A program made the position numbers and the translations under genes. Below, piece by piece: positions 43,038 to 53,028 of a stretch of DNA of 64,000 nt (positions are counted from its first letter, which is position 1; each line of letters opens with the position of its first letter). The notes beneath the pieces are model-generated. The model was given only the letters and a program-made list of their open reading frames with translations. It made no database searches and was not told the DNA's origin. The stretch is from a candidate division KSB1 bacterium (GTDB lineage Bacteria; Zhuqueibacterota; Zhuqueibacteria; Zhuqueibacterales; Zhuqueibacteraceae). Where the stretch lies: positions 108,770-172,769 of the forward strand of contig JAPDQB010000005.1 in NCBI GenBank assembly GCA_034506175.1. Reading direction: 5' to 3'.

Positions 43038-44180
43038 ATGCAAGTCCCCGAAATCGATCGCCAAACGCTTCTGCGGCGGCTCCATGCCGGCGACCATCTC
43101 GAAGTTGTGGACATCCGCGAAGCGAATGAGTACAACGACTGGCACATTGCCGGCGCCAGCAACCTGCCAACCTATATCGCCTTGAACCGCCGAATTTACC
43201 AGCCCTTCATCGACCAGGTGCAAAGTTATCCCAAAGACCGCGAGCTGGTCATGGTCTGCCGCCGCGGCAACACTTCCAAGCTGGCGGTGCTGCTGGCCGA
43301 GCAGTTTGGCTACAAGGCGCTCAGCTTGCAAGGCGGCATGGCAGATTGGAGCAACGCCTGGTCGGTGGCGCCGGTCAAGCTGAACAATCCGGCGGCCACT
43401 TTTTTGCAAATTCGCCGCGACGGCAAGGGTTGTCTTTCGTATTTGCTCGGCGCTGCCGGCGAGGCGGCGGTGTTCGATCCCAACATCGAAGACGCGGCCT
43501 ATCTCGAGCTGGCGGCCCAGGCCGGCTTGAAGATTCGCTGGATTGTTGAGACCCACATTCACGCTGATCACCTTTCGCGCGCGCCGAGCTTGCTGCAAAA
43601 AACCGGCGCGACGCTGGTGATGCCCGCCGCCAGCTCCCGGCGCACCGCGAAGCCGTTTCAACCGATTCAAGACAGCGAAACACTGCAGCTCGGTGACATC
43701 GAAATTCGCGCCATTGCCACGCCGGGACACACCACCGAAAGCACGTGTTATCTGGTCAACAACGAAGCGTTGATTTCCGGCGACACGCTGTTTGTGGAAA
43801 GCATCGGCCGGCCGGATTTGGAAAAGGGCGACGCCGGGGCGGCGCAAGGCGCGGCGCTTCTCTTCGACAGCTTGCATCAACGTTTGCTGCCGCTGCCGGA
43901 TGCGGTACAAATTTTTCCGGCGCACTACAGCGGCGCCATCAGCTATGACACCACGCCGCTCGCGGCGCGTCTCGGCGATCTGCGCGCAAAAATCAGCTTG
44001 CTGCAAGCCGAAAAAGAGGCGTTTGTCAAAACTGTCGTTGCGGCCTTGCCGCCCAAGCCGCCCAACCACGAAATGATCATTTCCATCAACGAGGGCAAAA
44101 CGCCGTTCGACTTTTCCGGCGCGGGCATGATGTCACCGGCGGATTTGGAAGCCGGGCCGAATCGCTGCGCCGTGAGCTAA
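43038..44180 (+). CDS. Rhodanese-metallo-beta-lactamase fusion, persulfide dioxygenase-like
   Basis: The start is ATG 43038 after AAGGGAGA; 380 residues. A rhodanese domain comes first (EVVDIREANEYNDWHIAGA, with the catalytic Cys in LVMVCRRGNTS), followed by a metallo-beta-lactamase domain (WIVETHIHADHLSRAP, IATPGHTTESTCY, GRPDLEKGD, FPAHYSGAI) of the ETHE1 persulfide-dioxygenase type. Together they would handle sulfane sulfur such as glutathione or low-molecular-weight persulfide. In many fusions the lactamase comes first; here the rhodanese does. Confidence 0.9.
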   Translation: MQVPEIDRQTLLRRLHAGDHLEVVDIREANEYNDWHIAGASNLPTYIALNRRIYQPFIDQVQSYPKDRELVMVCRRGNTSKLAVLLAEQFGYKALSLQGGMADWSNAWSVAPVKLNNPAATFLQIRRDGKGCLSYLLGAAGEAAVFDPNIEDAAYLELAAQAGLKIRWIVETHIHADHLSRAPSLLQKTGATLVMPAASSRRTAKPFQPIQDSETLQLGDIEIRAIATPGHTTESTCYLVNNEALISGDTLFVESIGRPDLEKGDAGAAQGAALLFDSLHQRLLPLPDAVQIFPAHYSGAISYDTTPLAARLGDLRAKISLLQAEKEAFVKTVVAALPPKPPNHEMIISINEGKTPFDFSGAGMMSPADLEAGPNRCAVS

Positions 44181-44211
44181 GAAGGGATTGAGGGAGTAAC
44201 GGAGTGGCTGG

Positions 44212-45206
44212 ATGCATCGCTATAAAATGCCGCTGCTGCTGAACGATCCCCGCGGCGACGAGCGCTTTCGCGGCGTGAATTGGGATGAGGCGGTGGTCTC
44301 GCTCGTCTGTGTGCCGTTGATGGTCAAATCCGAGTTAAAGGGCGTCTTTATCGTTTATAATAAAAAAGACGCAAAGGGTTTTACCGAAGACATCAGCGGC
44401 TGATGACGATCATCGCCGGGCAGTCGGCGCAGGCGATCGAGAACGCGCGGCTGTACGACGAAGAGCAGAAGTTTTTCCGCATGCAGGAGGAAGTGCGGCG
44501 GCGGCGAAAATTCAGCTCGACTTGCTGCCGAAAAAGCCGCCGCAGGTTGCGGGCTACGACATCGCCGGCACCAGCCTGCCGGCGCAAAGCGTCGGCGGCG
44601 ACTATTTCGATTTTATTCCGTGTGATGACGACCGCCTGGCGATCTGCCTGGGCGATGTGACCGGCAAGGGCCTGCCGGCTTCGCTGCTGATGGCCAATTT
44701 ACAAGCGACGATTCGCGGCCAAACGCTTGCCGATGCCGCCGCCAAAACGTGCCTCACCCGCGCCAATAAATTGCTTTGCCAAAGCACCGACAAATGCAAT
44801 TTCATCACGTTTTTTTTATGGGATTCTGAACCGTCAAAATCATCAGTTCACCTACGCCAACGCCGGACACAACCCGCCCTGGATCATCTCCGCCGCTAAA
44901 ACCCATCGCCCGCTCAACTGCCGCGGCCTGGTGCTCGGCATTCGTGAAAACGTCGCCTACGAAGAAGAAACCATTGCCCTGCAAACCGGCGATCTGCTGG
45001 TGATTTATTCCGACGACATTGTTGAAGCGATGAATTCCTGGCAGGAAGAATTTGGCGACGACCGCCTGCTCGAAGTGGTGCGAGAAAACTACGAGAAACC
45101 CGCTGCCGCCGTGATTGAAAAAGTCGTTCAGGCCGTCAAACAACACGCCGGCACAGCCGCCCAGTCGGATGACGTCACGCTGGTGGTGGTGAAAAGAGTG
45201 TCATAA
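44212..45206 (+). pseudogene. Frameshifted GAF/PP2C serine phosphatase (RsbU/SpoIIE type)
   Basis: Four reading-frame pieces make one protein. A truncated GAF domain (FRGVNWDEAVVSLVCVPLMV) is followed by IENARLYDEEQKFFRMQEEV and then the PP2C-like phosphatase (SVGGDYFDFIPCDDDRLAIC, GDVTGKGLPASLLMA, YANAGHNPPW, LLVIYSDDIVEA, AAQSDDVTLVVV). Shifts are needed near 44390-44403, in the CGG run near 44490-44500, and in the T8 run near 44811-44818. The N-terminus is also cut off. Either it is a decayed gene, or some indels are assembly errors in homopolymers. Intact relatives dephosphorylate anti-anti-sigma factors. Confidence 0.8.
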
Positions 45207-45261
45207 AGCGTATCGACAGAGATGCGTTACTGATCACTCATCGTGAAGCGCCTCCACCTTT

Positions 45262-45978
45262 TTATGCATCGCGCGGTCCGAAGATTGCGCGGCCCACCCG
45301 AACCATTGTTGAGCCTTCCTCAATCGCCAGCTCAAAATCATCCGTCATGCCCATGGACAAATGCCGCAACTGAACGCCGGATAAATTTTCCGCCGAAATC
45401 TCAGCGCGCAAATCCCGCAGTCGCCGAAAACAATTTCTGATGATTTCTTGATTACCTGTCAACGCCCCAATCGTCATCAAACCGGTGAGCTGCAGGTTCG
45501 GCAGTTGGGCAAGGTGCCGGGCAAGCGGCAGGGCTTGGGCCGGCGTGACACCGAATTTTGAGGCTTCGCCGGAGGTGTTGACTTCGATGAAAACCTCGAC
45601 CGTTTTTTGCAAGGCGGCGGCGTGGCGCTGGATCGTTTCGGCGAGGCGCTGGCTATCGACGGATTGAATAACGTGAAAAAGCTCGAGGGCTTTTTTGACT
45701 TTGTTCGTTTGCAAATGGCCGACGAGATGCCATTCCGGCGCCGCTTCGGATTCTCGAAACAAATCAGGAGAAATTTTGGCGGCGGCTTCCTGCACGCGAT
45801 TCTCGCCGAAACAGCGCACGCCGGCGGCAAAAGCCGATTGAATCGCTTCGGGCGGCACGGTCTTCGTCACCGCCACCAACGTCACCTCCGTTGGCTGGCG
45901 GCCAACCCGTTCACAGGCGGCGGCAATGCGATGGCGAACCGCTTCAACGCGAGTTCGAATATCCGCTTCAGGGATCAT
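45262..45978 (-). CDS. YggS/PROSC-family PLP homeostasis protein
   Basis: A 238-residue PLP-binding TIM-barrel protein that buffers pyridoxal phosphate and affects amino-acid metabolism. The PLP lysine is in TLVAVTKTVPPEAIQ. Other blocks are CFGENRVQEA, WHLVGHLQTNKVKKAL, VFIEVNTSGEASKFGV, HLSMGMTDDFELAIEEGSTM and VRVGRAIFG. The length is normal. The start is ATG 45978 without a strong Shine-Dalgarno site. It lies downstream of the lamin-tail protein gene on the same strand, 122 bp away. Confidence 0.94.
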   Translation of the reverse strand: MIPEADIRTRVEAVRHRIAAACERVGRQPTEVTLVAVTKTVPPEAIQSAFAAGVRCFGENRVQEAAAKISPDLFRESEAAPEWHLVGHLQTNKVKKALELFHVIQSVDSQRLAETIQRHAAALQKTVEVFIEVNTSGEASKFGVTPAQALPLARHLAQLPNLQLTGLMTIGALTGNQEIIRNCFRRLRDLRAEISAENLSGVQLRHLSMGMTDDFELAIEEGSTMVRVGRAIFGPRDA

Positions 45979-46100
45979 GGCGAATCTTGTCCGGCAATTT
46001 TATCCCCGTCAAAAAATATACACGGATATCAATTAAAATGCAATGAAATCTGTGCTTGCATCGGCGATTTTTTCGGCAACGCCGCGCTGCCGCGATGATT

Positions 46101-48623
46101 TCAATCGAGCTTTCCCGCCAACACCAACGTCGTCCGCGCTTCGACTAAAACTCCGCCGGTGGCTTGTATTGCCTGCAAATAAACGATATAAATTCCCATC
46201 GGCGCCGGTTGATGGTTTTCATCGCGGCCGTTCCAAATGACTTCGGATGAGGCGCCGACCGGCGCGTTGTTCAAAAGTTGATGCACCAGCCGCCCGCGCA
46301 GGTCATAAATTTTCACGTGCACCGTTGCCGTCGCCGCCGGAACTTGAAATTGAATGATCGCAAAATCGTCGCGGCCGTCGCCGTCCGGCGAGAACGGCTG
46401 CGGCGAAACCGTTATCGCGGCCTGCTTCGGCACCAGCTCGGTAAAAATGCTGTTGCGCTTGCCGGGCGTGCTGCCGAGCGCTTCGACGCAACTGCTCCAA
46501 TTACTGCTGTCGGCGCTCGCCAAGTTGGGATTGATCCGCTCCAATGAAATGCCGTTGTCGCCACCCCATCGCTGCGAAAAGGACAAGCTGTCCTGCACGC
46601 GCCCGTTAAAATCAGCCAAGACCAAAGTGTCACGATCATTGTTGAGCGTGAACCAGGTTTTGGGAACGATAATTCTCACGCGCGAATCGGCGTTGGCAAG
46701 GTTGCGCCCGGCAGCGAGCACAGCAAATTCACCGGGAGGCAAAAACAAATTCGAGTCCGGCAGCGCAACCGGAAAATCCGCCCCGGCATCCCGCCAGCGC
46801 CAGGCCGAAAGGTCGACGGCTTGATTGCTGCGGTTATAAAACTCCACCCATTCAACTTCGCCCGAGCGCGGCGCGTAATAAATTTCGTTGATCACGACGC
46901 TGCGAGAGCCATAACCTACCGGCAAGTGCGCTGCCGTGCGGTTGTTGCTCGAAACCGCGTCCAGCGTGGTGAACACCGCGGCGAGAATGCGATGCCGCCC
47001 CGAAGGCGGCTGCCGCCAAAGTTGTCGTATTACAGTGGAATCTTCGGACGCGATGGGCTGCGTCACGGAGATCACGCCGATCTCTTCGCCGGTTTGAATC
47101 GCGTTGTCCTGATTGCGATCAAAAGCAAACGTGACCGTAAAACTTTCGATGCGACGGCGGCCGGCATTGCGAACGGCGGCGATGAGATGAACGTCGTCGC
47201 CGGCGCGTGGCTGCGGCGGATCGAACTGCAAGCGAATCGCCGCGAGATCGATGTCGCGGGGACTTACGCTGTTCAACGCTGCCGGTGTGCCGCCGCGTGA
47301 ATCCTGGCTTGGCCGCCAATTCGCCGTCACATTTTCGCGCTCGTGCCGGATTTTTTCGGCGGAAACACCAGGCGCGCCCCAATTCGTTTGATAAGCCGCC
47401 GAATCGATCACCGCGCCGCTGAAGTCGCGCAGCAGCAAAACATCACCGGTATTGTTGAGCGTCGGGAAATTTTCGAGCACGACGACGAGAGAATCGGCAA
47501 TCTTGAATAAAACCGCCACCGTCGGGCTGGCGGCGAGCACGAGATAACTCTGCGGCTGCATCAGCGGCTTGCCTTTGATTGCAGCGCCCGTGTTGCTCTC
47601 GTCTTGCAAGACCCAATCTGCCAGCGCCACCGTGTTAGGCTGGGGATTGAACAACTCGATCCATTCCGGTTGGTTGGCCGGCGGCGCGTACATGATTTCA
47701 TTGATACGCACGATTTCGCGCGGGTAGCCGGCGGCGATCTTCGCGCGCAGCGTGTCGTTGCTGGAATTTTCGTCACCCGGCGCCTTCAGCCTGGCGAAAA
47801 TTTCGTGACGTCCGGCGACGGTTTGATTCCAGTCAATACTCAGACGAATTGAGTCGGCAAATTTTAAAGGAAAAGGCAATTCAACCGAACCCAAGCGCAC
47901 CGGCAAAGTCAAATTGGCGCTGGAGCTCATGATCGAAAACTCAACCGCCGCGGTCGCAAGAGTTTGCAAGCCATTGTTGCGCAAAGTCACGGCCAGCGTT
48001 GCCGTTTGTCCCACGCGCAGAGGCGAGGGAGAAACGGAAAAGCTTCGCGCCACCAATTCGCCGTCGAGGCGGCTGGGTGTGACCGAGTTGCGCTGGCCGG
48101 GCGAGCCGTCGATACGGCGGCTGTTGGCCCAATTGCCGGGCGAATCATCGGCGTTCAAAAATCTTTTTTCGTCGGAAATGCCGTCGGGATTATCGAGAGA
48201 GTAGGTGTAGCGCGCCACGGTGCGGCCGCCGGCATCGAGCACGATGATGGTCTCCGCCGTGCTGTTAGACAGGCCGCCGCTGCCGAAGGAATTGTCATCG
48301 ATGGTGAGAATCAACGCCTGCGCCGGAATCAGCGAGTCGTAAAGCGCGATGGTTTGAAAATAACCAGGATCAAGCACGATGGCAAATTGCCCGGGGGCAA
48401 GTTTGTAAAACCCGTCGGGTGAAACCAGCAAATCGGTTTCGTTTTGATCGCCGATTTTCCAGCCGGCCACCGAAATCGAATCCGTGGCGGAGGTATTATA
48501 AATCTCGAGAAACTCATAAGCGTTCTCGTTGCCGCGCGGATTGAACATCACTTCGGTGAGAATGACCTGCGCCGAAGCAAGGCGGCCGAGGCCGAAAAAC
48601 ATCAGGAGAAGAAGGCGGTGCAT
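46101..48623 (-). CDS. Secreted lamin-tail-domain protein with C-terminal FlgD/gliding-type domain
   Basis: An 840-residue exported protein; the signal peptide ends near LASAQ, and AGGGGAG precedes ATG 48623. Three lamin-tail (LTD) domains are seen (VILTEVMFNPRGNENAYEF, VRINEIMYAPPANQPEWIEL, VVINEIYYAPRSGEVEWVEF). They alternate with two CARDB-like beta domains (FSVSPSPLRVGQTATLAVTL and LQFDPPQPRAGDDVHLIAAV). The C-terminus (VSPQPFSPDGDGRDDFAII, GRLVHQLL, GIYIVYLQA) is the FlgD/gliding-motility sorting type. It is probably a surface or extracellular protein; no enzymatic motif was found. Confidence 0.88.
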   Translation of the reverse strand: MHRLLLLMFFGLGRLASAQVILTEVMFNPRGNENAYEFLEIYNTSATDSISVAGWKIGDQNETDLLVSPDGFYKLAPGQFAIVLDPGYFQTIALYDSLIPAQALILTIDDNSFGSGGLSNSTAETIIVLDAGGRTVARYTYSLDNPDGISDEKRFLNADDSPGNWANSRRIDGSPGQRNSVTPSRLDGELVARSFSVSPSPLRVGQTATLAVTLRNNGLQTLATAAVEFSIMSSSANLTLPVRLGSVELPFPLKFADSIRLSIDWNQTVAGRHEIFARLKAPGDENSSNDTLRAKIAAGYPREIVRINEIMYAPPANQPEWIELFNPQPNTVALADWVLQDESNTGAAIKGKPLMQPQSYLVLAASPTVAVLFKIADSLVVVLENFPTLNNTGDVLLLRDFSGAVIDSAAYQTNWGAPGVSAEKIRHERENVTANWRPSQDSRGGTPAALNSVSPRDIDLAAIRLQFDPPQPRAGDDVHLIAAVRNAGRRRIESFTVTFAFDRNQDNAIQTGEEIGVISVTQPIASEDSTVIRQLWRQPPSGRHRILAAVFTTLDAVSSNNRTAAHLPVGYGSRSVVINEIYYAPRSGEVEWVEFYNRSNQAVDLSAWRWRDAGADFPVALPDSNLFLPPGEFAVLAAGRNLANADSRVRIIVPKTWFTLNNDRDTLVLADFNGRVQDSLSFSQRWGGDNGISLERINPNLASADSSNWSSCVEALGSTPGKRNSIFTELVPKQAAITVSPQPFSPDGDGRDDFAIIQFQVPAATATVHVKIYDLRGRLVHQLLNNAPVGASSEVIWNGRDENHQPAPMGIYIVYLQAIQATGGVLVEARTTLVLAGKLD

Positions 48624-48723
48624 TAGTCTCCCCTGGTCACTTTCGTTATCGGGAGTTCGTCGCCCTGAAAGAGGTTAATTGTTTCAGAGCAAAAATTCGC
48701 CATCATCAAGATTCAATTGACGC

Positions 48724-48743
48724 CTTGTCGTCACCACGACAAG
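48724..48743. other. Perfect hairpin in the LTD-argH intergenic region
   Basis: CTTGTCGT (48724-48731) and ACGACAAG (48736-48743) pair perfectly around CACC. There is no T run, so it is more likely an operator or RNA hairpin in the leader of the minus-strand lamin-tail gene than a terminator. The rest of 48624-48840 shows nothing else I can name. Confidence 0.45.
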
Positions 48744-48840
48744 TATAAACAATTACCGACACGGTGTCGAGATACAACCCGCCTTTAGCACAAAAGCGCT
48801 TCGGGCATCATGCGGAATTTTCGCAAAACAAAAAATCGTT

Positions 48841-50289
48841 TTACGCCTCGCGCTTTGCGTCCTGCAACCATCTCTTCGCCTCATCGAGTTGCCGCTGAAC
48901 CTGCGCGCCGGAAGTTCCGCCAAGCGCATTCCGCCGCTCGACGCTCACGTCCGCATCAAAACATTTCAACACCTCCCCGTCAAAAGCCGGATGCAGCGCC
49001 CGCCAAAACGACATCGGCAATTCGTGCAGCCGGAACGCCACCTTTTCGGCGTGTTGTACGGCCCGCGCCACCACGCTGTGCGCCTGCCGGAATGGAATGC
49101 CCTTGCGAACGAGATAGTCGGCAATATCGGTGGCAAACAACCCGCTGTCGATGGCCGCGCGCATTTTGTCGCGCCGAAAACGGCAGGTGGCTAAAGCGCC
49201 GGCAAAAACCGCGAGGCAGTCGTGCGTTGTTTGCAGCGCGTCAAACACGATTTTTTTATCCTCCTGTAAATCGCGGCTGTAGCTCACCGGCACGCCTTTT
49301 TGGAGCGTCATGATCGAGGCCAGCAGACCGATCACCACGCCGGCTTTGCCGCGAATCAATTCGAACGCGTCGGGATTTTTTTTGTTGGGCATCATGCTCG
49401 AGCCGGTGGCGAATTTTTCGCCGGGGTCGATAAAGCCGAATTCCTGCGCGCTCCACAAAATAAAATCGTGGCTGTAGCGGCTCAAAGTGGTGCACACCTC
49501 GGTGCAAATAAAAACGATTTCGCTGCAAAAGCTTCTCGTGCCGGTGGCGTCGATGGAATTTTCCATGACCCGCGAAAAGCCCAGTTCTTTGGCGAGCAGT
49601 GGGCGGTCAATCGGAAACGCGGTGCCGGCAACGGCGCCGCTGCCCAGCGGCAGCTCGTCGATTCTTTCGGCAAAATCACGCAATTGCTCACAGTGCCGCC
49701 GGCATGAGGCAAACGCTGAAAGCAGGTAATGCGCCAGCCGAATCGGCTGCGCCTGTTGCGTATGCGTGTAACCGGGAAGAATGAAATCCTGGGAAACTTT
49801 GGCTTGTTCGACAATCACGCTGGCCAGATTGCAAATTGCCGCTTGCAACGTGCGAACTTGTTTTTTGAGATAAAGCCGGAAATCCGTGACGACTTGATCG
49901 TTGCGGCTGCGGCCGGTGTGGATCTTGGCGCCGGCGGCGCCGCTCACTTCGATCAAGCGCCGCTCGATGGCGACATGAATGTCTTCATCATGCGGCAGAA
50001 ATTCAAACTGCCCGCGGCGAAATTCATTTTCAATGCGCCGCAGGCCATTTTGAATTTTCGTTTCTTCATCCGCCGTCAAAATTTTCGCGCGGCGCAGCGC
50101 TTTGGCCCAGGCGCGATTGACCGCAATGTCTTCCTGCCATAAGATGCCGTCGACTTCAATGGAGCGGCTGAATTTTTCCATCAACTCCGCCGGGCCGGTC
50201 GAGAACCTCCCGCCCCAAACCTTGGCAAGCCGATTTTGTAAATGACTCGAATCGGTTTTGCTTTTTTTGCTTTTTTTCCTTTTTTTCAT
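48841..50289 (-). CDS. argH: Argininosuccinate lyase
   Basis: It splits argininosuccinate into arginine and fumarate, the last step of arginine synthesis. The 482 residues are slightly longer than usual because of a very basic leader of ~18 residues (MKKRKKSKKSK...). The family signature GSSMMPNKKNPD is present, with KVWGGRFSTGPAELMEKF, TGRSRNDQVVTDFRLY and GYTHTQQAQPI. It starts 11 bp after the argG stop, so the two form an operon. No Shine-Dalgarno site is clear, which suggests coupling to argG. Confidence 0.96.
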   Translation of the reverse strand: MKKRKKSKKSKTDSSHLQNRLAKVWGGRFSTGPAELMEKFSRSIEVDGILWQEDIAVNRAWAKALRRAKILTADEETKIQNGLRRIENEFRRGQFEFLPHDEDIHVAIERRLIEVSGAAGAKIHTGRSRNDQVVTDFRLYLKKQVRTLQAAICNLASVIVEQAKVSQDFILPGYTHTQQAQPIRLAHYLLSAFASCRRHCEQLRDFAERIDELPLGSGAVAGTAFPIDRPLLAKELGFSRVMENSIDATGTRSFCSEIVFICTEVCTTLSRYSHDFILWSAQEFGFIDPGEKFATGSSMMPNKKNPDAFELIRGKAGVVIGLLASIMTLQKGVPVSYSRDLQEDKKIVFDALQTTHDCLAVFAGALATCRFRRDKMRAAIDSGLFATDIADYLVRKGIPFRQAHSVVARAVQHAEKVAFRLHELPMSFWRALHPAFDGEVLKCFDADVSVERRNALGGTSGAQVQRQLDEAKRWLQDAKREA

Positions 50290-50300
50290 TTTGCTTTTGC

Positions 50301-51560
50301 TCAGTCCCGCTTGAACTTGCTGTAATCCGGATGGCGGTATTCACTCGCGCCCGTGCCCTCGATGTCGATCAACGCCTTGACTTTCAGCGGCAGGCCGAAG
50401 AGATTGATGAAGCCTTCGGCATCGTGCTGATTGTAAACATCGTCTTCGCCAAAAGTGGCGTAATCCTCGCGATACAGTGAGTACGGCGATTTGCGGCCCT
50501 GCACGATCACGTTGCCTTTGTAAAGCTTGAGCCGCACCGTACCGGTCACTTTTTCCTGCGTTTTTTGAATGAACGCGTCGAGCGCCTGGCGCACCGGCGT
50601 GAACCATTGGCCGTTGTAAATCAACTCGGCGTAGCGCGGGGCCAGCGATTCTTTCATGCGCAGCAATTGGCCGGACAGCACCAGACTCTCCAATTCACGA
50701 TGCGCCGTGTAAAGAATCGTACCGCCGGGCGTTTCGTAAACGCCACGCGATTTGATGCCGACCAGGCGATTTTCCACCATGTCGACGCGGCCAATGCCGT
50801 TTTCACCGCCGAGTTTGTTGAGCGCCATGAGCAATTTGACCGGCGACAGTTTCTCTCCATTCAACGCGGTCGGCTCGCCGTTTTCAAAATCCAAGGTGAT
50901 GATCGTCGGGCGGTCCGGCGCGGCTTCCGGACTTACGGTCAAGCCGAACATGCTTTCCGGCGGCGCCTGCCAGGGGTCTTCCAGTTCGCCGCCCTCGCTC
51001 GAAAGATGCCAGAGGTTTTGATCGTGACTGTAAATTTTTGCCAGTGAGGCGGTGATGGGAACGTTTCTTTCTTTCGCGTAGCGAATGGCCTCCTCGCGCG
51101 AGCGAATTTTCCATTCACGCCACGGCGCAATGACGCGAAGCTTCGGATTGAGCGCTTTGTACGTCAATTCGAAGCGAACCTGATCGTTGCCTTTGCCGGT
51201 GCAGCCGTGCGACACCGCGTCCGCGCCTTCTTTTTCCGCGGTCAAGACTTGATGCTTGGCAATGATGGGCCGGGCGAAGGAGGTGCCGAGCAAATATTGG
51301 CCCTCGTAAATCGCGTGCGCTTTCAGCGTCGGATAAATGTACTCGCGAATAAACTCTTCGCGCAGATCATCGATATACACTTTGCTGGCGCCGGTTTTCA
51401 ACGCCTTCTCCTTCAGCTCGGCCATGTTATCGCCCTGGCCGATGTCAGCGGTATAGGCAATGACTTCACAGCCATAATTTTCCTTCAACCAGGGAATGAT
51501 GATCGAGGTATCGAGGCCGCCGGAATAGGCGAGCACGACTTTGCGGATTGGTTTGTCCAT
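50301..51560 (-). CDS. argG: Argininosuccinate synthase
   Basis: It joins citrulline and aspartate with ATP. The product is 419 residues from ATG 51560, preceded by AGGAGA. The ATP PP-loop is AYSGGLDTS at residues 10-18; [16 protein letters not shown] [30 protein letters not shown] and [20 protein letters not shown] are all conserved. argH follows 11 bp downstream. The GNAT gene lies 85 bp upstream and is not obviously part of arginine synthesis. Confidence 0.97.
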   Translation of the reverse strand: MDKPIRKVVLAYSGGLDTSIIIPWLKENYGCEVIAYTADIGQGDNMAELKEKALKTGASKVYIDDLREEFIREYIYPTLKAHAIYEGQYLLGTSFARPIIAKHQVLTAEKEGADAVSHGCTGKGNDQVRFELTYKALNPKLRVIAPWREWKIRSREEAIRYAKERNVPITASLAKIYSHDQNLWHLSSEGGELEDPWQAPPESMFGLTVSPEAAPDRPTIITLDFENGEPTALNGEKLSPVKLLMALNKLGGENGIGRVDMVENRLVGIKSRGVYETPGGTILYTAHRELESLVLSGQLLRMKESLAPRYAELIYNGQWFTPVRQALDAFIQKTQEKVTGTVRLKLYKGNVIVQGRKSPYSLYREDYATFGEDDVYNQHDAEGFINLFGLPLKVKALIDIEGTGASEYRHPDYSKFKRD

Positions 51561-51645
51561 GAAAATTCTCCTTTCCTGATGAGAATTGATTGCAAATCAC
51601 CGGTTTGGTTTTTAGAGTTGAGCCATTTCAAAAAGCGAGGCCTTT

Positions 51646-52200
51646 TTAGAGCAACCCCAAGGCGCGCGGATCGTCAATGATTTTTTCCTCCCTTTTATAC
51701 GGCACGAAACCGGCCTGTTGATAGATCGCCAGCGCTTTCGGATGATCGAGCGTGCAGGTGTGCAGCCAGAATCGTTGGGGATGGTAACTCCAGGCTTTCT
51801 CGATAATCCAATTTAAAAAAAACGGCCCCAGCCGCTGCCCGATAAATTCCGGCATGATGCCGAAATAGGCCAATTCGATGTCCGGCTCTTGGCGGCGATC
51901 CAGCTCGGCGTATCCGGCTGGCCTGCAGTTAACGCATAAAACATAAATTTCAACTTGGGGGTTTTTAATAATCCTGCGCAATTGCTTATCACTCAATTTT
52001 CGGCGATCGTACCACAGCCACGGCGCGCCGACGGTGTTATAAAGATAGCGATAAAACGAAACGGTCGGGTTCGTCGCCTGAATGATCATGATATCCGCCG
52101 CCGGCGGTTGCAACGCTCGCGGTGGCGGCGCCTCTCGCATTTCGAGATAGGTGATGGCGATCTTGAGCTTTCCGGCGGGGATATCTGCTTCGGTGTTCAT
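51646..52200 (-). CDS. GNAT-family N-acetyltransferase
   Basis: A 184-residue acetyl-CoA-dependent transferase of the GNAT fold. Beta strands IYVLCVNCRPAGYAELDRR and DIELAYFGIMPEFIGQRLG, with the acetyl-CoA pyrophosphate-binding loop, are followed by FWLHTCTLDHPKALAIYQQAGF, the usual C-terminal signature. The substrate is unknown. It starts 10 bp after the restriction endonuclease gene, in the same orientation, and is thus probably in the R-M transcript rather than with argG. Confidence 0.85.
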   Translation of the reverse strand: MNTEADIPAGKLKIAITYLEMREAPPPRALQPPAADIMIIQATNPTVSFYRYLYNTVGAPWLWYDRRKLSDKQLRRIIKNPQVEIYVLCVNCRPAGYAELDRRQEPDIELAYFGIMPEFIGQRLGPFFLNWIIEKAWSYHPQRFWLHTCTLDHPKALAIYQQAGFVPYKREEKIIDDPRALGLL

Positions 52201-52210
52201 CGTAAAAAAA

Positions 52211-53008
52211 TTATTCAGAACGTTTTTGATAGTTTTTTAAATCTGCGGCTGTCATCTCGTCGGGCGCAACGAGGCGGTAATGTTTTTCAGATGAAAGGGC
52301 AATTTCATTTTCAGTTTGTTCAAATTCAAAAAGTGCGATAACGTCGTCTTTCATAAATTGCGCTGCTATCGGCCGGCAAATCAGCAATGGAAATTTTTCC
52401 GCACAAATCGCAAAATCCTGTTCGATTTGAACGACGCCGAGCTTATCGTTCCCACCTTTCGCCTGAATGGGAAAAACATAATGCGCGCCGCGTTTATCCA
52501 GCCCGATATAGATTTCGTCGGTTTCGACCTGTCCCATCGCTGGAACTGTGGTGCGGAGATGGCTTTGCAAAGAGTAACAGGTCACTCCCGTAAAGATGTC
52601 GATCAAACGATTATAACGCAATTTAGCGAGCAATGCTTGTTCATCGCTGAGCGCATACTTCATAATAACGCCGGGTGTCGCATCAGGAATTTTAGTTTCA
52701 GCCATTATTTCCGATGGAGTGATCATTGTCAAGCGTGTTGCGACAAACGCATACCTTGCGCGTCCGCGAGGCCGAATAACCCATTCCTGCCCTGCGGGAG
52801 CTTTAGCTCGTATGGATTCCGGTAAATCGATACGGTATCGAAAACTATAAAGAATATCGCCCAGGTTCTTGGGAAGTTTTATCTTAAGCTTGCGGGCGAC
52901 AGTGCTAAAATCTTCCCTTGCAAAGGGAACTTCGGTTGTGCCTTCTTTATAGTATTTCAAGAAGATTTGTTCAATAATTTGAACGTAACGATTTTGTGTG
53001 GAAGCCAT
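52211..53008 (-). CDS. Probable type II restriction endonuclease
   Basis: The product is 265 residues from ATG 53008, 20 bp after the methyltransferase stop; an in-frame TTG at 53044 overlaps the methyltransferase. The segment ETDEIYIGLDKRGAHYVFPI followed by QAKGGNDKLGVVQIEQD fits a PD-(D/E)xK nuclease core in which the Glu of ExK is Gln. The N-terminus (LPKNLGDILYSFRYRIDLP) looks like a DNA-recognition winged-helix region. Its place next to a DNA methyltransferase is the best evidence for restriction; the cut site cannot be given. Codon use is more AT-rich than that of argG/argH. Confidence 0.7.
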   Translation of the reverse strand: MASTQNRYVQIIEQIFLKYYKEGTTEVPFAREDFSTVARKLKIKLPKNLGDILYSFRYRIDLPESIRAKAPAGQEWVIRPRGRARYAFVATRLTMITPSEIMAETKIPDATPGVIMKYALSDEQALLAKLRYNRLIDIFTGVTCYSLQSHLRTTVPAMGQVETDEIYIGLDKRGAHYVFPIQAKGGNDKLGVVQIEQDFAICAEKFPLLICRPIAAQFMKDDVIALFEFEQTENEIALSSEKHYRLVAPDEMTAADLKNYQKRSE

Positions 53009-53028
53009 GTCAGCCAAGTTTTTCAAAG

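Noticed and set aside
51646..52200. ArgA-type N-acetylglutamate synthase linked to argG/argH
   Set aside because: The GNAT lacks the amino-acid-kinase part and ArgA-type glutamate-binding features, and it is closer to the restriction gene (10 bp) than to argG (85 bp).
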